From Sandaracinaceae bacterium (lineage in GTDB: Bacteria > Myxococcota_A > Polyangia > Polyangiales > JADJQN01), in contig JADJQN010000001.1 in the NCBI GenBank assembly GCA_016712745.1, forward strand, positions 124,001 through 188,000: a stretch of 64,000 nt of DNA. Direction: 5' to 3'. The notes beneath the pieces were generated by a model. The model was not told the DNA's origin, did not search any database, and worked only from the letters and a program-made list of their open reading frames with translations. Each line of letters opens with the position of its first letter. Position 1 is the first letter of the stretch. Positions 17,878 to 31,109 of the stretch are shown in pieces. The position numbers and the translations under genes were made by a program.

Positions 17878-18306
17878 ATGGCGTTGGGATACCCCAAGTA
17901 CTACGCAGTGAATGACCGACTCGTGACACTTATCGTGCTCGCCGATGGCGGAGTTGACGCGCTCGTCTTCGATTTTGTGACAGGTCGACTCGTTCCCGAC
18001 CGCAGCTATTTTGAGCGGGTGTCCGATGTGGGGATCGGCAAGGATGTGGATTCGCTAAGCGAAGTGCAGTTCCGCGAGCGGCTTGTGCAGCTGCGGACGG
18101 AGCTCTCGCGACAACGGTGCAACTCGCCGCTTAGATGGGAGAGCAGCGGCGATGGCGAGTTTCCGTACCGCGCGGATCTTGGCGGTCATCTTCTCGTCAT
18201 CCGGGTGAACGACTTTCCCGACGAGCCTCTCTACACGCTTTTCATTGACGGACACCCTGTCGACGACCTCGAGGATTGGCCGCTGCTTTGGACCAAGCCC
18301 GCCTAA
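17878..18306 (+). CDS. Small cytoplasmic protein of unknown function
   Basis: 142 aa. Starts at the ATG at 17878 with GAGCGAG about six bases upstream. The sequence alternates short beta strands (RLVTLIVLADGG, DALVFDFVTG, HLLVIRVNDFPDEPLYTLFIDG), rather like immunity-type or SMI1-like small alpha/beta folds, but no family can be assigned. It is divergent from the unknown gene to its left and 146 bases before the AsmA-like gene. The intergenic stretch to its right shows nothing distinctive. Confidence 0.7.
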   Translation: MALGYPKYYAVNDRLVTLIVLADGGVDALVFDFVTGRLVPDRSYFERVSDVGIGKDVDSLSEVQFRERLVQLRTELSRQRCNSPLRWESSGDGEFPYRADLGGHLLVIRVNDFPDEPLYTLFIDGHPVDDLEDWPLLWTKPA

Positions 18307-18452
18307 AACCGTCGCAAATTCGATCGTGACATTTCTCGACAGACGCCTCCACGGGTGTGCGCCTCTGCGACAGAAGACGTCGGCTGGAACTCGGTCTACT
18401 GCCCAATTTGAGGCGGCATGATCCCTGCAGCCTGACGGCTTCGAGGAAAGCC

Positions 18453-19583
18453 ATGTCTCAGGAAGCTATTAGCCAGCAACATGTCGTCTCCCGGGATGCG
18501 AGTGCAGCCGGTAGAGAAAACTTGGGCTCGAAAGTGCTGCGCATGGCGCGCTGGTTTGGGCGCACCGGCGGAAAGATTGTACTCGCACTGATCGTCGTCC
18601 TGATTGTCGCGCGTATCGCGCTGCCGTACGTCGCCAAGTATTTCATCAATAAGCAGCTCGCTTCGCTCGACGGCTACTGGGGACACGTGGAGGACGTCGA
18701 CATCAGCCTCTGGCGCGGCGCATATCAAATTCAAGACATCAAGATCATCAAGACAAGCGCAATCGGCGCTCCCTTGTTCACCGCTGTAGAGCTCGAGTTC
18801 TCCGTAGAGTGGCGAGCCTTACTCGACGGCGAGATTGTCGCAGAAGGGGATCTGCGCACCCCGCAAGTCAACTTCGTCAACGGTCCCACCGAAGCCACGA
18901 CCCAGTCGGGCGAGGATCAGGACTGGGCGCAAACGCTACGAGACCTGGTGCCCCTCAAGATCAATCGCTTCGCTGCGCTCGACGGGAGTGTCCACTATCG
19001 GGACTTTCACTCATCGCCTCGCATCGACGTGTTCGTGCAAAATATCTTCTTCGAAGTTCGGGACATCCAGAACACCGACGAGAGCGACGAGACACTCCCG
19101 ACGAGTTTCTATTTGCGTGCGCTCGCCATGCATAGCGGTCAGATTGAGTCGCGCGCGCGTGCCGATTTGCTCAGCCCAAAGCCGAAATTCGATCTCACGT
19201 TCTCGCTGCGACGCCTGCGATTGGCCCAGGTAAATCCATTCTTGCGTGCGTATGGCGGCATTGATGCCGAGGCCGGTCGCATCTCCGCCTACAGCGTGCT
19301 GCGTTCCGACGGTCGCCGACTCCGTGGCTATGTGAACCCCCTGCTTGAGCACGTTGAGCTGAACGGCTCGGAGGAGGATGGGGGCTTTCTCGATCGCGTC
19401 GGCGATGCCCTTGCGGGCGCCGTCGTCGACATTCTCAAGAACCACAACTACGACCGATTCGCGACGCGCATTCCCATCGAGGGCGATCTCGAGAATCCGC
19501 AAACCGATGTGTGGGCGATGATCGGCGGCGTGCTACGCAACGGCTTCATCCGCGCGTTCCAGCACGGCATCGCGCCGAACTAG
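18453..19583 (+). CDS. AsmA/DUF748-like membrane-anchored protein
   Basis: 376 aa from the ATG at 18453, preceded by GAGGAAAG. A single N-terminal membrane anchor (IVLALIVVLIVARIALPYV, about residues 32-50) is followed by a long beta-rich periplasmic part (VEDVDISLWRGAYQIQDIKI, LRTPQVNFV, DGSVHYRDFHSSPRIDV), the pattern of DUF748/AsmA-like bridge proteins. Such proteins are implicated in lipid transfer to, and integrity of, the outer membrane. The C-terminal third carries a shortened second repeat. It is convergent with purA; the 44-base gap holds a 6-bp inverted repeat. Confidence 0.8.
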   Translation: MSQEAISQQHVVSRDASAAGRENLGSKVLRMARWFGRTGGKIVLALIVVLIVARIALPYVAKYFINKQLASLDGYWGHVEDVDISLWRGAYQIQDIKIIKTSAIGAPLFTAVELEFSVEWRALLDGEIVAEGDLRTPQVNFVNGPTEATTQSGEDQDWAQTLRDLVPLKINRFAALDGSVHYRDFHSSPRIDVFVQNIFFEVRDIQNTDESDETLPTSFYLRALAMHSGQIESRARADLLSPKPKFDLTFSLRRLRLAQVNPFLRAYGGIDAEAGRISAYSVLRSDGRRLRGYVNPLLEHVELNGSEEDGGFLDRVGDALAGAVVDILKNHNYDRFATRIPIEGDLENPQTDVWAMIGGVLRNGFIRAFQHGIAPN

Positions 19584-19627
19584 CGACGTGGTTCGCGGTC
19601 GAACCGCCGCTCGCGTCTGAGCGAAAG

Positions 19628-20911
19628 TCAGCGCTTAAACGGATCGTGCATCATGATGGTCTCGTTGCGGTCGGCGCCCACACTCACGAGACCAATTTTG
19701 CAACCAGCAAGCTCTTCGATGCGCGCGACGTAGCTGCGCGCGCTGACGGGCAGGTCGTTCATCGACCGGCACTTCGTAATGTCTTCCGTCCACCCGGGCA
19801 TCGTCTCGTAGACAGGCACAAGCTTGTCGAAGTCGTCGTACGGAAGCTCGGACAAAGTTTGTCCGTTCAGTTCGTACGCCGTGCAGAGGCGCAGTTCGCC
19901 CAAACCCGACAGCACGTCGAGCTTGGTCAGCGCGAGGCTGCCGATTCCGTTCACGCGCACCGCATAGCGAAGCGCTGGCATGTCGAGCCAGCCGCATCGG
20001 CGCGGGCGGCCGGTTGTTGCGCCAAACTCAGCGCCGACTTCTCGCAAGCGTGAGCCCTCGTCGCCATGCAGCTCGGTGGGGAAGGGGCCGCCGCCAACGC
20101 GGGTCGCGTACGCTTTGGTGATACCGACAACTTCGTCGATAACAGTGGGGCCGATGCCGGCACCGGCGCACGCCCCACCAGCAATTGTGCTCGAGCTCGT
20201 GACGAACGGGTAGGTGCCGTGATCGACGTCGAGCATTGTGCCCTGCGCACCTTCGAGCAGAATGCTTTCTTTGCGTGCGATAGCTTCGGCAACGAAGCGG
20301 GAGGTGTCCGTGATGTAGGGCTTCAAACGTTCCCCGTGCGCGAGATAATCATCAATAGTCTCGGCCAGCGGAGGAAGTTTTCCGCCAAGGGCTACGATGA
20401 CCGGTTGCCACTGCGCGCGATTGCGTTCGACCTTGTCGGTCAAGCGTGCGCGGTCGAGCAAGTCGCCCATGCGCACCCCGCGACGGGCGATCTTATCTTC
20501 GTACGCAGGTCCGATGCCGCGCTTCGTCGTGCCAATTGCGTTCTTGCCCGCTTCGCCTTCACGCAGGCCGTCAATCAGGGGGTGGTGAGGCAACACGATG
20601 TGCGCGCGGTCGGAAATCGAGAGGCGCCCCGGTCCCAGCAGACCTCGTGCGGCAATCTCATCCATCTCGCGAAGAAGCACTGCGGGGTCCACCACGGTGC
20701 CCTGCGCGAGCACGCACCGCGTCTTCGGATGCAAAACGCCGGACGGGATCAAATGAAGAACAATCTTGTTCCCATCCACAACGAGAGTGTGGCCTGCATT
20801 GGCTCCCCCGCCGAAGCGGACAACGACATCCACGTGCTGTGTGTAGAGGTCGACAATCTTGCCCTTGCCCTCATCCCCCCACTGCGCTCCGACGATTACG
20901 ACAATCGACAT
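19628..20911 (-). CDS. purA: Adenylosuccinate synthetase
   Basis: 427 aa. First committed step of AMP synthesis: IMP + Asp + GTP to adenylosuccinate. The P-loop variant VGAQWGDEGKGKIVD is at the N-terminus, and the family signatures VVRFGGGANAGHTL, KRGIGPAYEDK, LLEGAQGTMLDVDHGTYPFV (in parts) and the Asp-loop TRVGGGPFPTEL are all present. Start ATG at 20911; the open frame to 21370 is a shadow of hisZ. The start is two bases from the hisZ stop. The hisZ-purA pair is a common arrangement in bacteria and this is one operon with the kinase upstream. Confidence 0.97.
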   Translation of the reverse strand: MSIVVIVGAQWGDEGKGKIVDLYTQHVDVVVRFGGGANAGHTLVVDGNKIVLHLIPSGVLHPKTRCVLAQGTVVDPAVLLREMDEIAARGLLGPGRLSISDRAHIVLPHHPLIDGLREGEAGKNAIGTTKRGIGPAYEDKIARRGVRMGDLLDRARLTDKVERNRAQWQPVIVALGGKLPPLAETIDDYLAHGERLKPYITDTSRFVAEAIARKESILLEGAQGTMLDVDHGTYPFVTSSSTIAGGACAGAGIGPTVIDEVVGITKAYATRVGGGPFPTELHGDEGSRLREVGAEFGATTGRPRRCGWLDMPALRYAVRVNGIGSLALTKLDVLSGLGELRLCTAYELNGQTLSELPYDDFDKLVPVYETMPGWTEDITKCRSMNDLPVSARSYVARIEELAGCKIGLVSVGADRNETIMMHDPFKR

Positions 20912-20913
20912 TC

Positions 20914-22140
20914 TTAGCCCCGTATTTTGCGGACAAACATCTGCACTGCTTCGGCGATGTCTGTGGAATCGTGGACGACCAACGTTTGTGCTTTTTGATC
21001 GCGGACGCGTTCGATGTGAATGCGTCTCGTTTCGACGAGAAGTACCGCATCGTAGTGCCAGGCTTTCGCGAACGCGAGTCCTTCTTCGCAACGACCACTC
21101 GGAGCGGCACCGCAGCGAGCTTGGCCGCGCTGCTTGCCAGGGCCCACTCCAGGTGATCAACATCGAGACCAAAACCGGTCGCCGGCAGTGGGCGATCGGA
21201 TTGGGCGAGAAGGTTGTCGTACCTGCCGCCCGCGCCGATGGGCTCTCCCGGCCCTTCGGCGAGCAGGGTAAAGCTGACGCCTGTGTAGTAGCTGGCACGG
21301 CGCACCTCACCGAGGTCCACGCCCAACGAATCGCCGAGTCCGAGGTGCGCGATTCGCTCGGCGACATCATTAAGTGTAGCGAGGGCGCGCTTGCTCGCGG
21401 GCGACGTGAAAAGCGTGCGAGCTTCTTTGAGCACGCTCATGTCGCCGTCGAGCGTCGCAAGCGCGAGGATGCGCGCGCGGTCTTTGGTTGCAACGCCGGC
21501 CGTCTTTAGGATGCGGGCAAGCTCCGCCTGATCTTTGCGCGCAAGCGCATCGGCGGCGAGCGGCCTTGCGCGCTCATCAATCTCGGCCAGGGCGGAGAGT
21601 CCGAGCTCAACTTGCCCCAGCTCCACGCGAAATCTTGTGAGGCCGCTGCGCGACACGCAGTGACCGCGAGGGCGATCACTTCGGCGTCTCTCGACGAGCC
21701 CGCAATACCAACGCACTCGACGCCGGCTTGCGCGATCTGCTTTTGACGCCGCGCGCGTCCGCGACGACGACGAATTACGGTGCCGTCGTAACAGAGCCGA
21801 TAGGGCGGGGGCCGGTCGGCGAGGCGCGTGGCGATGATGCGCGCGATCTGTGGCGTGATGTCCGGACGCAAGAGCGCGACTTCGCCGGTGTCGGGTTCGA
21901 CGAAGCGCATCAAGTCGCGTCGATCAACGGTCGTGAGGCCGCGCTCGATGACATCGGCCAGCTCGAAAGGTGGCGTGGTTACAAGGTCGTAGCCGTACTG
22001 CGCGAAGGTCTGAAGAAGCCGCGCGCCAAGGGCACGCCGTGCGGCGGACTCAGGGTAGAGCAGGTCGCGCATGCCACCGGGTGGCGCGAGGGGGGGAGAG
22101 CCGCGAGCCTTTCCTTTAACGCTTTCAAGGTCGCGCTCAT
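20914..22140 (-). pseudogene. hisZ: ATP phosphoribosyltransferase regulatory subunit HisZ, broken by three single-base deletions
   Basis: A HisRS-like reading frame continues through three frames. Part 1 starts at ATG 22140 (MSATLKALKERLAALPP). After the G7 run at 22090-22096 the frame shifts to LAPPGGMRDLLYPE...EVIALAVTACRAA. Near 21644-21645 it shifts to LTRFRVELGQ...LGRYDN-type motifs (SYYTGVSFTL, IGAGGRYDNLL). Near 21080-21081 it shifts to GLAFAKAWHYDAVLLV...VQMFVRKIRG. Adding one G/C at each place gives exactly 410 codons. Every other large gene in the window is intact, so this is either a very recent pseudogene or three local sequencing deletions. HisZ is the allosteric partner of short-form HisG. 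The start overlaps the kinase stop as ATGA, and purA follows after two bases. Confidence 0.88.
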
Positions 22141-24155
22141 ACCGTCGCGACGGTCCAATCGATTGCGCGCAGATGCAAGAGGAGCACGATGGACGGCAGC
22201 GCACCCTGCGAGTCGCCACGCTGTTTCGGAATCGCAGCGCGCACCTCGTCAATCGACATCGGGCGCGTCAAAAGCGTGAGCACTTGTTGCGCTTCGCGTG
22301 GCAAGCGATTGATTTCGAAGGTCTTTGGCGTGCCTGCGCGGATGAGGCGCGCATTCTTCGGCGCGTGCGTAACGGCCGACTCAAGTCCCGACGCGATGCG
22401 CCGACGAATCCCTTCATCCACAATGGCCCAGCCCTCGAGACCCAGACGGAAACTGCTCGCGGGTGCCTGGACGCCGCGCCAGAGCTGCGCGCGCCCGGAG
22501 GTCCACGCGAATAGGTCGAGGAGCTTCTCGCGAACCTGCGCCGCGATGTGCTGAAAGAGATGCACAGGCTCGACTAGGCCAAGGCCGGCGAGGGTATCGC
22601 CAAGACGGCCTTCGAAGCGCGGCATGACCGCTAGCGCCATGTCGAGCTCGCCCCGCGAGATGACGCCCCGCGCGACCAGGTACTCGCCCAAAAGCTCGCC
22701 CGCTAGGTTCGAGGTCACGAACTCGGCCCGGCCGGTCTTCAGATAGACTTCCTTGCGGACTCCCCCTTGCTCGCAAAGCAAGAGGCCGGTGTCCTCGCGC
22801 ATGACCGCAAGGGCCATGGTGCGCACCAAACCACCGTCGGCAATCGGTTCGTTCTCGTCGGCCGCAAGAATGGGGTCGCGTTCGCGAGTGTTGACGCCGA
22901 GACTGCGCATTGGCAGATGGCGCGCTAGCGAGGGGACGTCTTCGAGGGGCGCCTGCGGTGTGCCGCCAACACTTACGCGATCACGCGCGCCGATGCGCGC
23001 CGTTGCGATGGCTTCCACTGTTTGCGCGTACGACCACGGGCCGAAGAGGCGTCCATCGTGACTCTCGATCCGGTAATCGATGGTCGGCATGTCGGCCGTC
23101 GTCGGCACGTGGAGGTGCGGAGTCTCCGCGTCCATGTTCAGCGGCGTGTTCTCGAGATAGCGGCCCTCAGCACCGGCGCTCGCCGCTGCCGCCGTCTCGA
23201 CAAGCTCACCCAGTTGACGACGCATCGCCGACGCAGGTTCGGTGTCAAACGCATTAAGCTCCTCGTAGAGCATCGCCGCTGTCGGCGTGCGCATTTGCGG
23301 ATCAATTGAAAGCACACACGTGATCACATCGACCATGCCGCGCGGCAGAGTAGCGCCCGCGGCGATGAACGAGTGGATGTCGCCGTCGCGAATCGCGAGA
23401 AGAATCGCAAGCTCGCTTCCGCCTGCAAACAAGGGCTTTCCCGTAAGGAGCTCCGCTGTGAGGACCGCGGCTGAAAAGACATCGGAGCGTTGTTCGGTTT
23501 GAAAACCTTGCACCTGCTCGGGCGACAAATATCCGAGCTTGCCCTTGGCGTTGCCGCCGGGCATCTGGACCGCCTGGCCGCCAGAGCTGGTCGTCTGAGT
23601 CGCGGCAATGCCAAGGTCACCCAACTTCACGTCGCCATGTATAGACAAAAAAACGTTCGATGGGCTTACATCGCGATGCACGACGTTGAGCGCGCGACCC
23701 GCATCGTCACGCGCATCGTGGACCGCCTGCAAACCCTTGAGCAACGCGCGCGCAATATGAATCGCAAGACCAACACCAAGCGTTTGACCTTCGCGCGTGA
23801 GCCATCGCGAAAGGCGCCACATGTCCAGGCCCGGCACGAGCTCGAGCGCAAGATAGGGATGCCCCTCATGCTCACCCGCACCAAGGTGCGCCACGACATT
23901 CTCATCGTGGATGAGTGATCCGATGCGCGCCTCTTCGCGAAACATCGCGACAGATTCCGGATCCTTCGCGAGCGAAGGAAGCATGCGCTTAATGACCAAG
24001 GTACGCGGCGCGCCCACGGCACGAGGCTCTGTCGCGCGAAAGACCTCGGCCATGCCTCCGACGGCCATGCGGTCAAGCAGCGTGTAGGGACCGAAGCGTG
24101 TTCCGCTCGCGGGCTCGGGTGGGGGCGGCGGCGGATGGGTACTGCGTCGAATCAC
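22137..24155 (-). CDS. Ser/Thr protein kinase with GYF-like and DUF4388-like C-terminal domains
   Basis: 672 aa from the GTG at 24155. The N-terminal Hanks-type kinase (about 20-310) has the Gly loop MAVGGMAEVFRA, the Lys in LVIKRML, the catalytic loop VVHRDVSPSNVFL, the metal Asp in LGDLGIA (DLG instead of DFG) and SPEQV. After a Pro/Ala linker there is a short GYF_2-like segment (about 355-410, RIESHDGRLFGPWSYAQ). Then follows a DUF4388-type region (about 440-600, TGLLLCEQGGVRKEVYLKTG). No transmembrane helix, so it is a cytoplasmic kinase. It heads the kinase-hisZ-purA operon with an ATGA overlap into hisZ. Kinases of this build are typical of myxobacteria. Confidence 0.92.
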   Translation of the reverse strand: MIRRSTHPPPPPPEPASGTRFGPYTLLDRMAVGGMAEVFRATEPRAVGAPRTLVIKRMLPSLAKDPESVAMFREEARIGSLIHDENVVAHLGAGEHEGHPYLALELVPGLDMWRLSRWLTREGQTLGVGLAIHIARALLKGLQAVHDARDDAGRALNVVHRDVSPSNVFLSIHGDVKLGDLGIAATQTTSSGGQAVQMPGGNAKGKLGYLSPEQVQGFQTEQRSDVFSAAVLTAELLTGKPLFAGGSELAILLAIRDGDIHSFIAAGATLPRGMVDVITCVLSIDPQMRTPTAAMLYEELNAFDTEPASAMRRQLGELVETAAAASAGAEGRYLENTPLNMDAETPHLHVPTTADMPTIDYRIESHDGRLFGPWSYAQTVEAIATARIGARDRVSVGGTPQAPLEDVPSLARHLPMRSLGVNTRERDPILAADENEPIADGGLVRTMALAVMREDTGLLLCEQGGVRKEVYLKTGRAEFVTSNLAGELLGEYLVARGVISRGELDMALAVMPRFEGRLGDTLAGLGLVEPVHLFQHIAAQVREKLLDLFAWTSGRAQLWRGVQAPASSFRLGLEGWAIVDEGIRRRIASGLESAVTHAPKNARLIRAGTPKTFEINRLPREAQQVLTLLTRPMSIDEVRAAIPKQRGDSQGALPSIVLLLHLRAIDWTVATV

Positions 24156-24668
24156 GCGCGCATCCTACCGTGCAACCGTGTCCCCCTGGTTGGGAATGTT
24201 GGCTCCGCCGCTCGCTCGCAGGCTCGAGTGGCCTGGCGGCTGCGCGACCACCGCAAATTGAACGTCCCAACCTTGTCACGATCGCCATTTGCGTGGCCGT
24301 GCCCAGGCAGGGCAGAGGGCGTCGGCGAGCTACGAGCAGCGTGCGGAAGTTCCCTTAGGGAACATTTGCGCGGCGCGCGAAGGCGCAAAATTGCGAGTTT
24401 TTAGCCTTCTGCGAGTGCATCCGCCCCGCGCGTTCGCTGCAGCGATGGGCCACTCACAGCTTGCCCCAACCCAGCGTCCCGACGGGCCGCCAGCCGACCC
24501 CCGCGAATCAGCAAGATCATTGACGAAGATGATTGTACGAATCGTCGCGATTCTCGTATAAGGGCGCCGGACTCGTGGCCCGCAGAGGGTCCAGGTCTGG
24601 GCTCTCTCAACTGAGCTCTTCGCTCTGACACAGCTCGACTGTTAGTTGGATCCTCAGACGAAGGCGTC
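24156..24668. other. 513-base intergenic control region between the kinase and the Act-caa3 operon
   Basis: No coding frame here looks real. It holds the start region of the minus-strand kinase and the promoter of the respiratory operon. A perfect inverted repeat GTTCCC-TTA-GGGAAC lies at 24349-24363 and a weak CGCAA-AA-TTGCG hairpin at 24384-24395. The last 130 bases contain the operon promoter, annotated separately, and a leader of about 100 bases. Confidence 0.6.
24533..24562 (+). promoter_or_regulatory. Candidate promoter with palindromic operator for the Act-caa3 operon
   Basis: TTGTAC (24533-24538), an 18-base spacer and TATAAG (24557-24562) form a sigma-70-like promoter about 100 bases before actA. 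The spacer itself contains a perfect inverted repeat GAATCG-TCG-CGATTC (24539-24553), where a dimeric repressor or activator could sit. Predicted from sequence only. Confidence 0.55.
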
Positions 24669-25315
24669 ATGCAGATCTTCCCTAAAACACTCAACGTCCT
24701 CCCGCTCGTCCTCGCCGTAGCTACGGTTATCGGCGGCGGCGCAGTCACGTTCATCTTTTGGTACTACTTCTCTCCTGCGAATCTTCAGGTCGGGTACGAG
24801 CCGGTTCAACCGGTCCCGTATAGCCACCGACTGCACGCGGGTGAGCTTGGCATCGATTGTCGCTACTGCCACGCGAACGTCGAACGTTCTTCGGAGGCGA
24901 TGATTCCGCCAACGCAGACGTGCATGGGTTGCCATGCGGTCGTAAAGCAGAACTCGGCGCGTCTCGAGCCGGTGCGTGAAAGCTTCCGCACGGGTCAGCC
25001 GGTCGAATGGGTGCGCGTGCACAAGCTTCCCGACCACGCGTTCTTCAATCACTCGGTTCATCTCAACGTAGGCGTCGGTTGTGTGACGTGCCATGGCCGT
25101 GTCGATCAAATGGAAGTCGTCCGTGTGAACCAGCCCCTGAGCATGGGTTGGTGTCTCGATTGCCATCGCAACCCTGGACCGAGCCTTCGGCCGCGGGACG
25201 GCGACCCGGCGAACTCAATCACGAACATGGGTTGGACTCAGACAGCGACTGCTGAAGAGCAGCAACAGCTCGCTGCCAACGTCCACCCGCCACAGAACTG
25301 CTCGGGGTGTCACCG

Positions 25316-25319
<4 letters not shown>
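24669..25319 (+). CDS. actA: Alternative complex III subunit ActA, pentahaem cytochrome c
   Basis: 216 aa. N-terminal membrane anchor (LPLVLAVATVIGGGAVTFIFW, about residues 11-31) followed by five CxxCH haem sites: CRYCH, CMGCH, CVTCH, CLDCH and CSGCH. This is the pentahaem subunit of the quinol:cytochrome c/HiPIP oxidoreductase, located on the periplasmic face. It is the first gene of a thirteen-gene operon. Its stop overlaps the actB start (ATGA). The order actA-B-C-D-E-F is the canonical one known from Rhodothermus and other bacteria. Confidence 0.95.
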
Positions 25320-28422
<3,103 letters not shown>

Positions 28423-28426
<4 letters not shown>

Positions 28427-29898
28427 GCGACGCAACATTCACTCCCGCCGAACTCGAGCTCATGAAGGGGGCCGAGAGCCCGATTGAAGAGCTGGGCGAA
28501 CGCAATTTGCTTTCGCCGACGATGACGTTCAACGAGATCACCGAGTCGGTCTGCGCACCGATCGAAGGCAAGACACCGCTTGCTTGGTGGATTGGATTCG
28601 CCATCGCCTTCACCGGCCTTGGTGTTCTTGGTGGCTCCATCACGTGGCTATTCTGGAAAGGCGTCGGCATCTGGGGCAACAACAGCCCAGTCGCTTGGGC
28701 CTGGGACATCACAAACTTCGTTTGGTGGATTGGCATCGGTCACGCCGGCACGCTCATCAGCGCCATCTTGTTCTTGTTCCGCCAGAAGTGGCGGACGAGC
28801 ATCAACCGCTTCGCCGAAGCGATGACCATCTTCGCTGTTATTTGCGCGGGTATTTTCCCCGGCCTACACACCGGTCGCCCGTGGTTCGACTACTACATGG
28901 TCCCGATCCCAAATCAGATGTCGATTTGGCCGAACTTCAAGAGCCCGCTCATTTGGGACGTCTTCGCAGTCAGCACCTACGCGACCGTTTCGATCTTGTT
29001 CTGGTATGTCGGTCTCATCCCCGACCTGGCCACGCTTCGCGACCGCGCCAAGACCAAAGCCCGCCGCATCGGCTTCGGTTTCTTCGCTCTTGGCTGGCGC
29101 GGTTCGAACCGCCACTGGCAAGTCTACGAACGCGCGTACTTGATCCTCGCTGGTCTCTCGACGCCGCTGGTTCTCTCCGTTCACTCGGTCGTTTCGTTCG
29201 ACTTCGCAACCTCGGTCGAGCCGGGTTGGCACACCACCATCTTCCCGCCGTACTTCGTCGCCGGCGCCGTCTTCTCGGGCTTCGCGATGGTGCTCACGCT
29301 CATGCTCGTGTGCCGCACGGTCTTCGGTCTGAAGAACATCGTCACCATGAAGCACCTCGAGCTGATGAATAAGATCATGCTCCTGACGGGCAGCCTCGTT
29401 GGTTACGCGTATGCGATGGAGTTCTTCGTCGCTTGGTACTCGGGAAACCAGTACGAGCGTTACGTCTTCATCAATCGTGCGACGGGCCCTTACGCGTGGG
29501 CGTACTGGTCGATGATCAGCTGCAACGTCATCTTCCCGCAGATCTTCTGGTTCAAGCGCTTCCGCACCAGCATCCCGGTGATGTTCGCAATCTCTATCCT
29601 CATCAACATCGGCATGTGGTTCGAGCGCTTCGTCATCATCGTGACGACGCTGCATCGCGACTACATCCCGTCCGGCTGGGGCATGTTCCACCCGACCATG
29701 TGGGATATCGGAATATACGTCGGCAGCTTCGGTCTCTTTTTCACCTTGTTCCTTTTGTTCCTGCGCTGGATTCCGATGATTGCCATCGCAGAAGTGAAGG
29801 GCACTTTGAAGCACGCGCATCCACATCCTCATCACGGAGCCGACCCGATGCACGACGAGGCCTCCGCCCACGACGCCTTGCCGGCCCCTGCGGAATGA
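28423..29898 (+). CDS. actC: Alternative complex III subunit ActC, NrfD-like quinol-site membrane protein
   Basis: 491 aa, about ten membrane segments, NrfD/PsrC family. The hydrophobic helices run from WWIGFAIAFTGLGVLGGSI (about residue 45) to IGIYVGSFGLFFTLFLLFL. Conserved Asp/His pairs between helices (WAWDITNFVWWIGIGHAGT) belong to the quinol site of the family. It ends in a His-rich cytoplasmic tail (HAHPHPHHGAD). Starts with an ATGA overlap from actB. ActC is one of two paralogous membrane subunits; ActF is the other. Confidence 0.95.
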
Positions 29899-29904
29899 GT
29901 CGAC

Positions 29905-30479
29905 ATGTCTACTGAAACCCATTCCAACACCGACATCACCATCGAGAAGCGCCCCGCGCTCTTTCTCGCCGAGTTCAACTCGCCAGAAGAGTGCATGCAC
30001 GCGGCTGAAAAGCTGCGCGACGCGGGCTACAAGAAGTTCGACACCCACACGCCGTATCCCGTGCACGGCATGGACGAAGCGATGGGCATGAAGGACACGC
30101 CCCTCGGTTGGCTCGTGCTCGCGCTTGGCATGACTGGATGTCTATCTGGCTTCGCGATGATGCAGTGGATGAACGGCATCGACTATCCGCTTATCATCGG
30201 CGGCAAGCCGTCCGATGCATTCCCCTCGATGATCCCGGTCATGTTCGAGCTCACCATTCTCCTCTCGGCGTTCGCCGCAGTGTTCGGAATGCTCGGCATG
30301 AACAAGCTTCCGCAGCACCATCATCCGGTCTTCTACTCCGACCGCTTCGGCAAGTTCTCCGACGACAAGTTCTTTGTGTCCGTCGAAGCCGCCGACCAGA
30401 ATTTCAATCTCGTGAAGACTCGCGCATTGCTCGAGTCGGCACATCCGGCTCACCTCGAGTTGGTGGAAGAGGAGGTCGC

Positions 30480-30483
<4 letters not shown>
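29905..30483 (+). CDS. actD: Alternative complex III subunit ActD (DUF3341)
   Basis: 192 aa. It has the DUF3341 N-terminus (LFLAEFNSPEECMHAAEKLR; YKKFDTHTPYPVHGMDEAMG) and two membrane helices (LGWLVLALGMTGCLSGFAM and IPVMFELTILLSAFAAVFGM) separated by a short loop, with a C-terminal cytoplasmic segment containing HHPVFYSDRF. Peripheral accessory subunit of the Act complex. It lies six bases after actC, and its stop overlaps the GTG start of actE. Confidence 0.94.

Positions 30484-31105
<622 letters not shown>

Positions 31106-31109
<4 letters not shown>

Noticed and set aside
19584..19627. GGTTCG-CGGT-CGAACC hairpin between the AsmA-like gene and purA as a terminator
   Set aside because: The stem is only six bp and no T run follows on either strand.
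19628..21370. 580-aa frame containing PurA with about 150 extra N-terminal residues
   Set aside because: The extra part is a shadow of hisZ; PurA starts with MSIVVIVGAQWGDEGKGK at 20911.
24384..24395. CGCAA-AA-TTGCG hairpin with nearby T run as a terminator
   Set aside because: A five-bp stem with a two-base loop is too weak, and both neighbouring genes start here rather than end.
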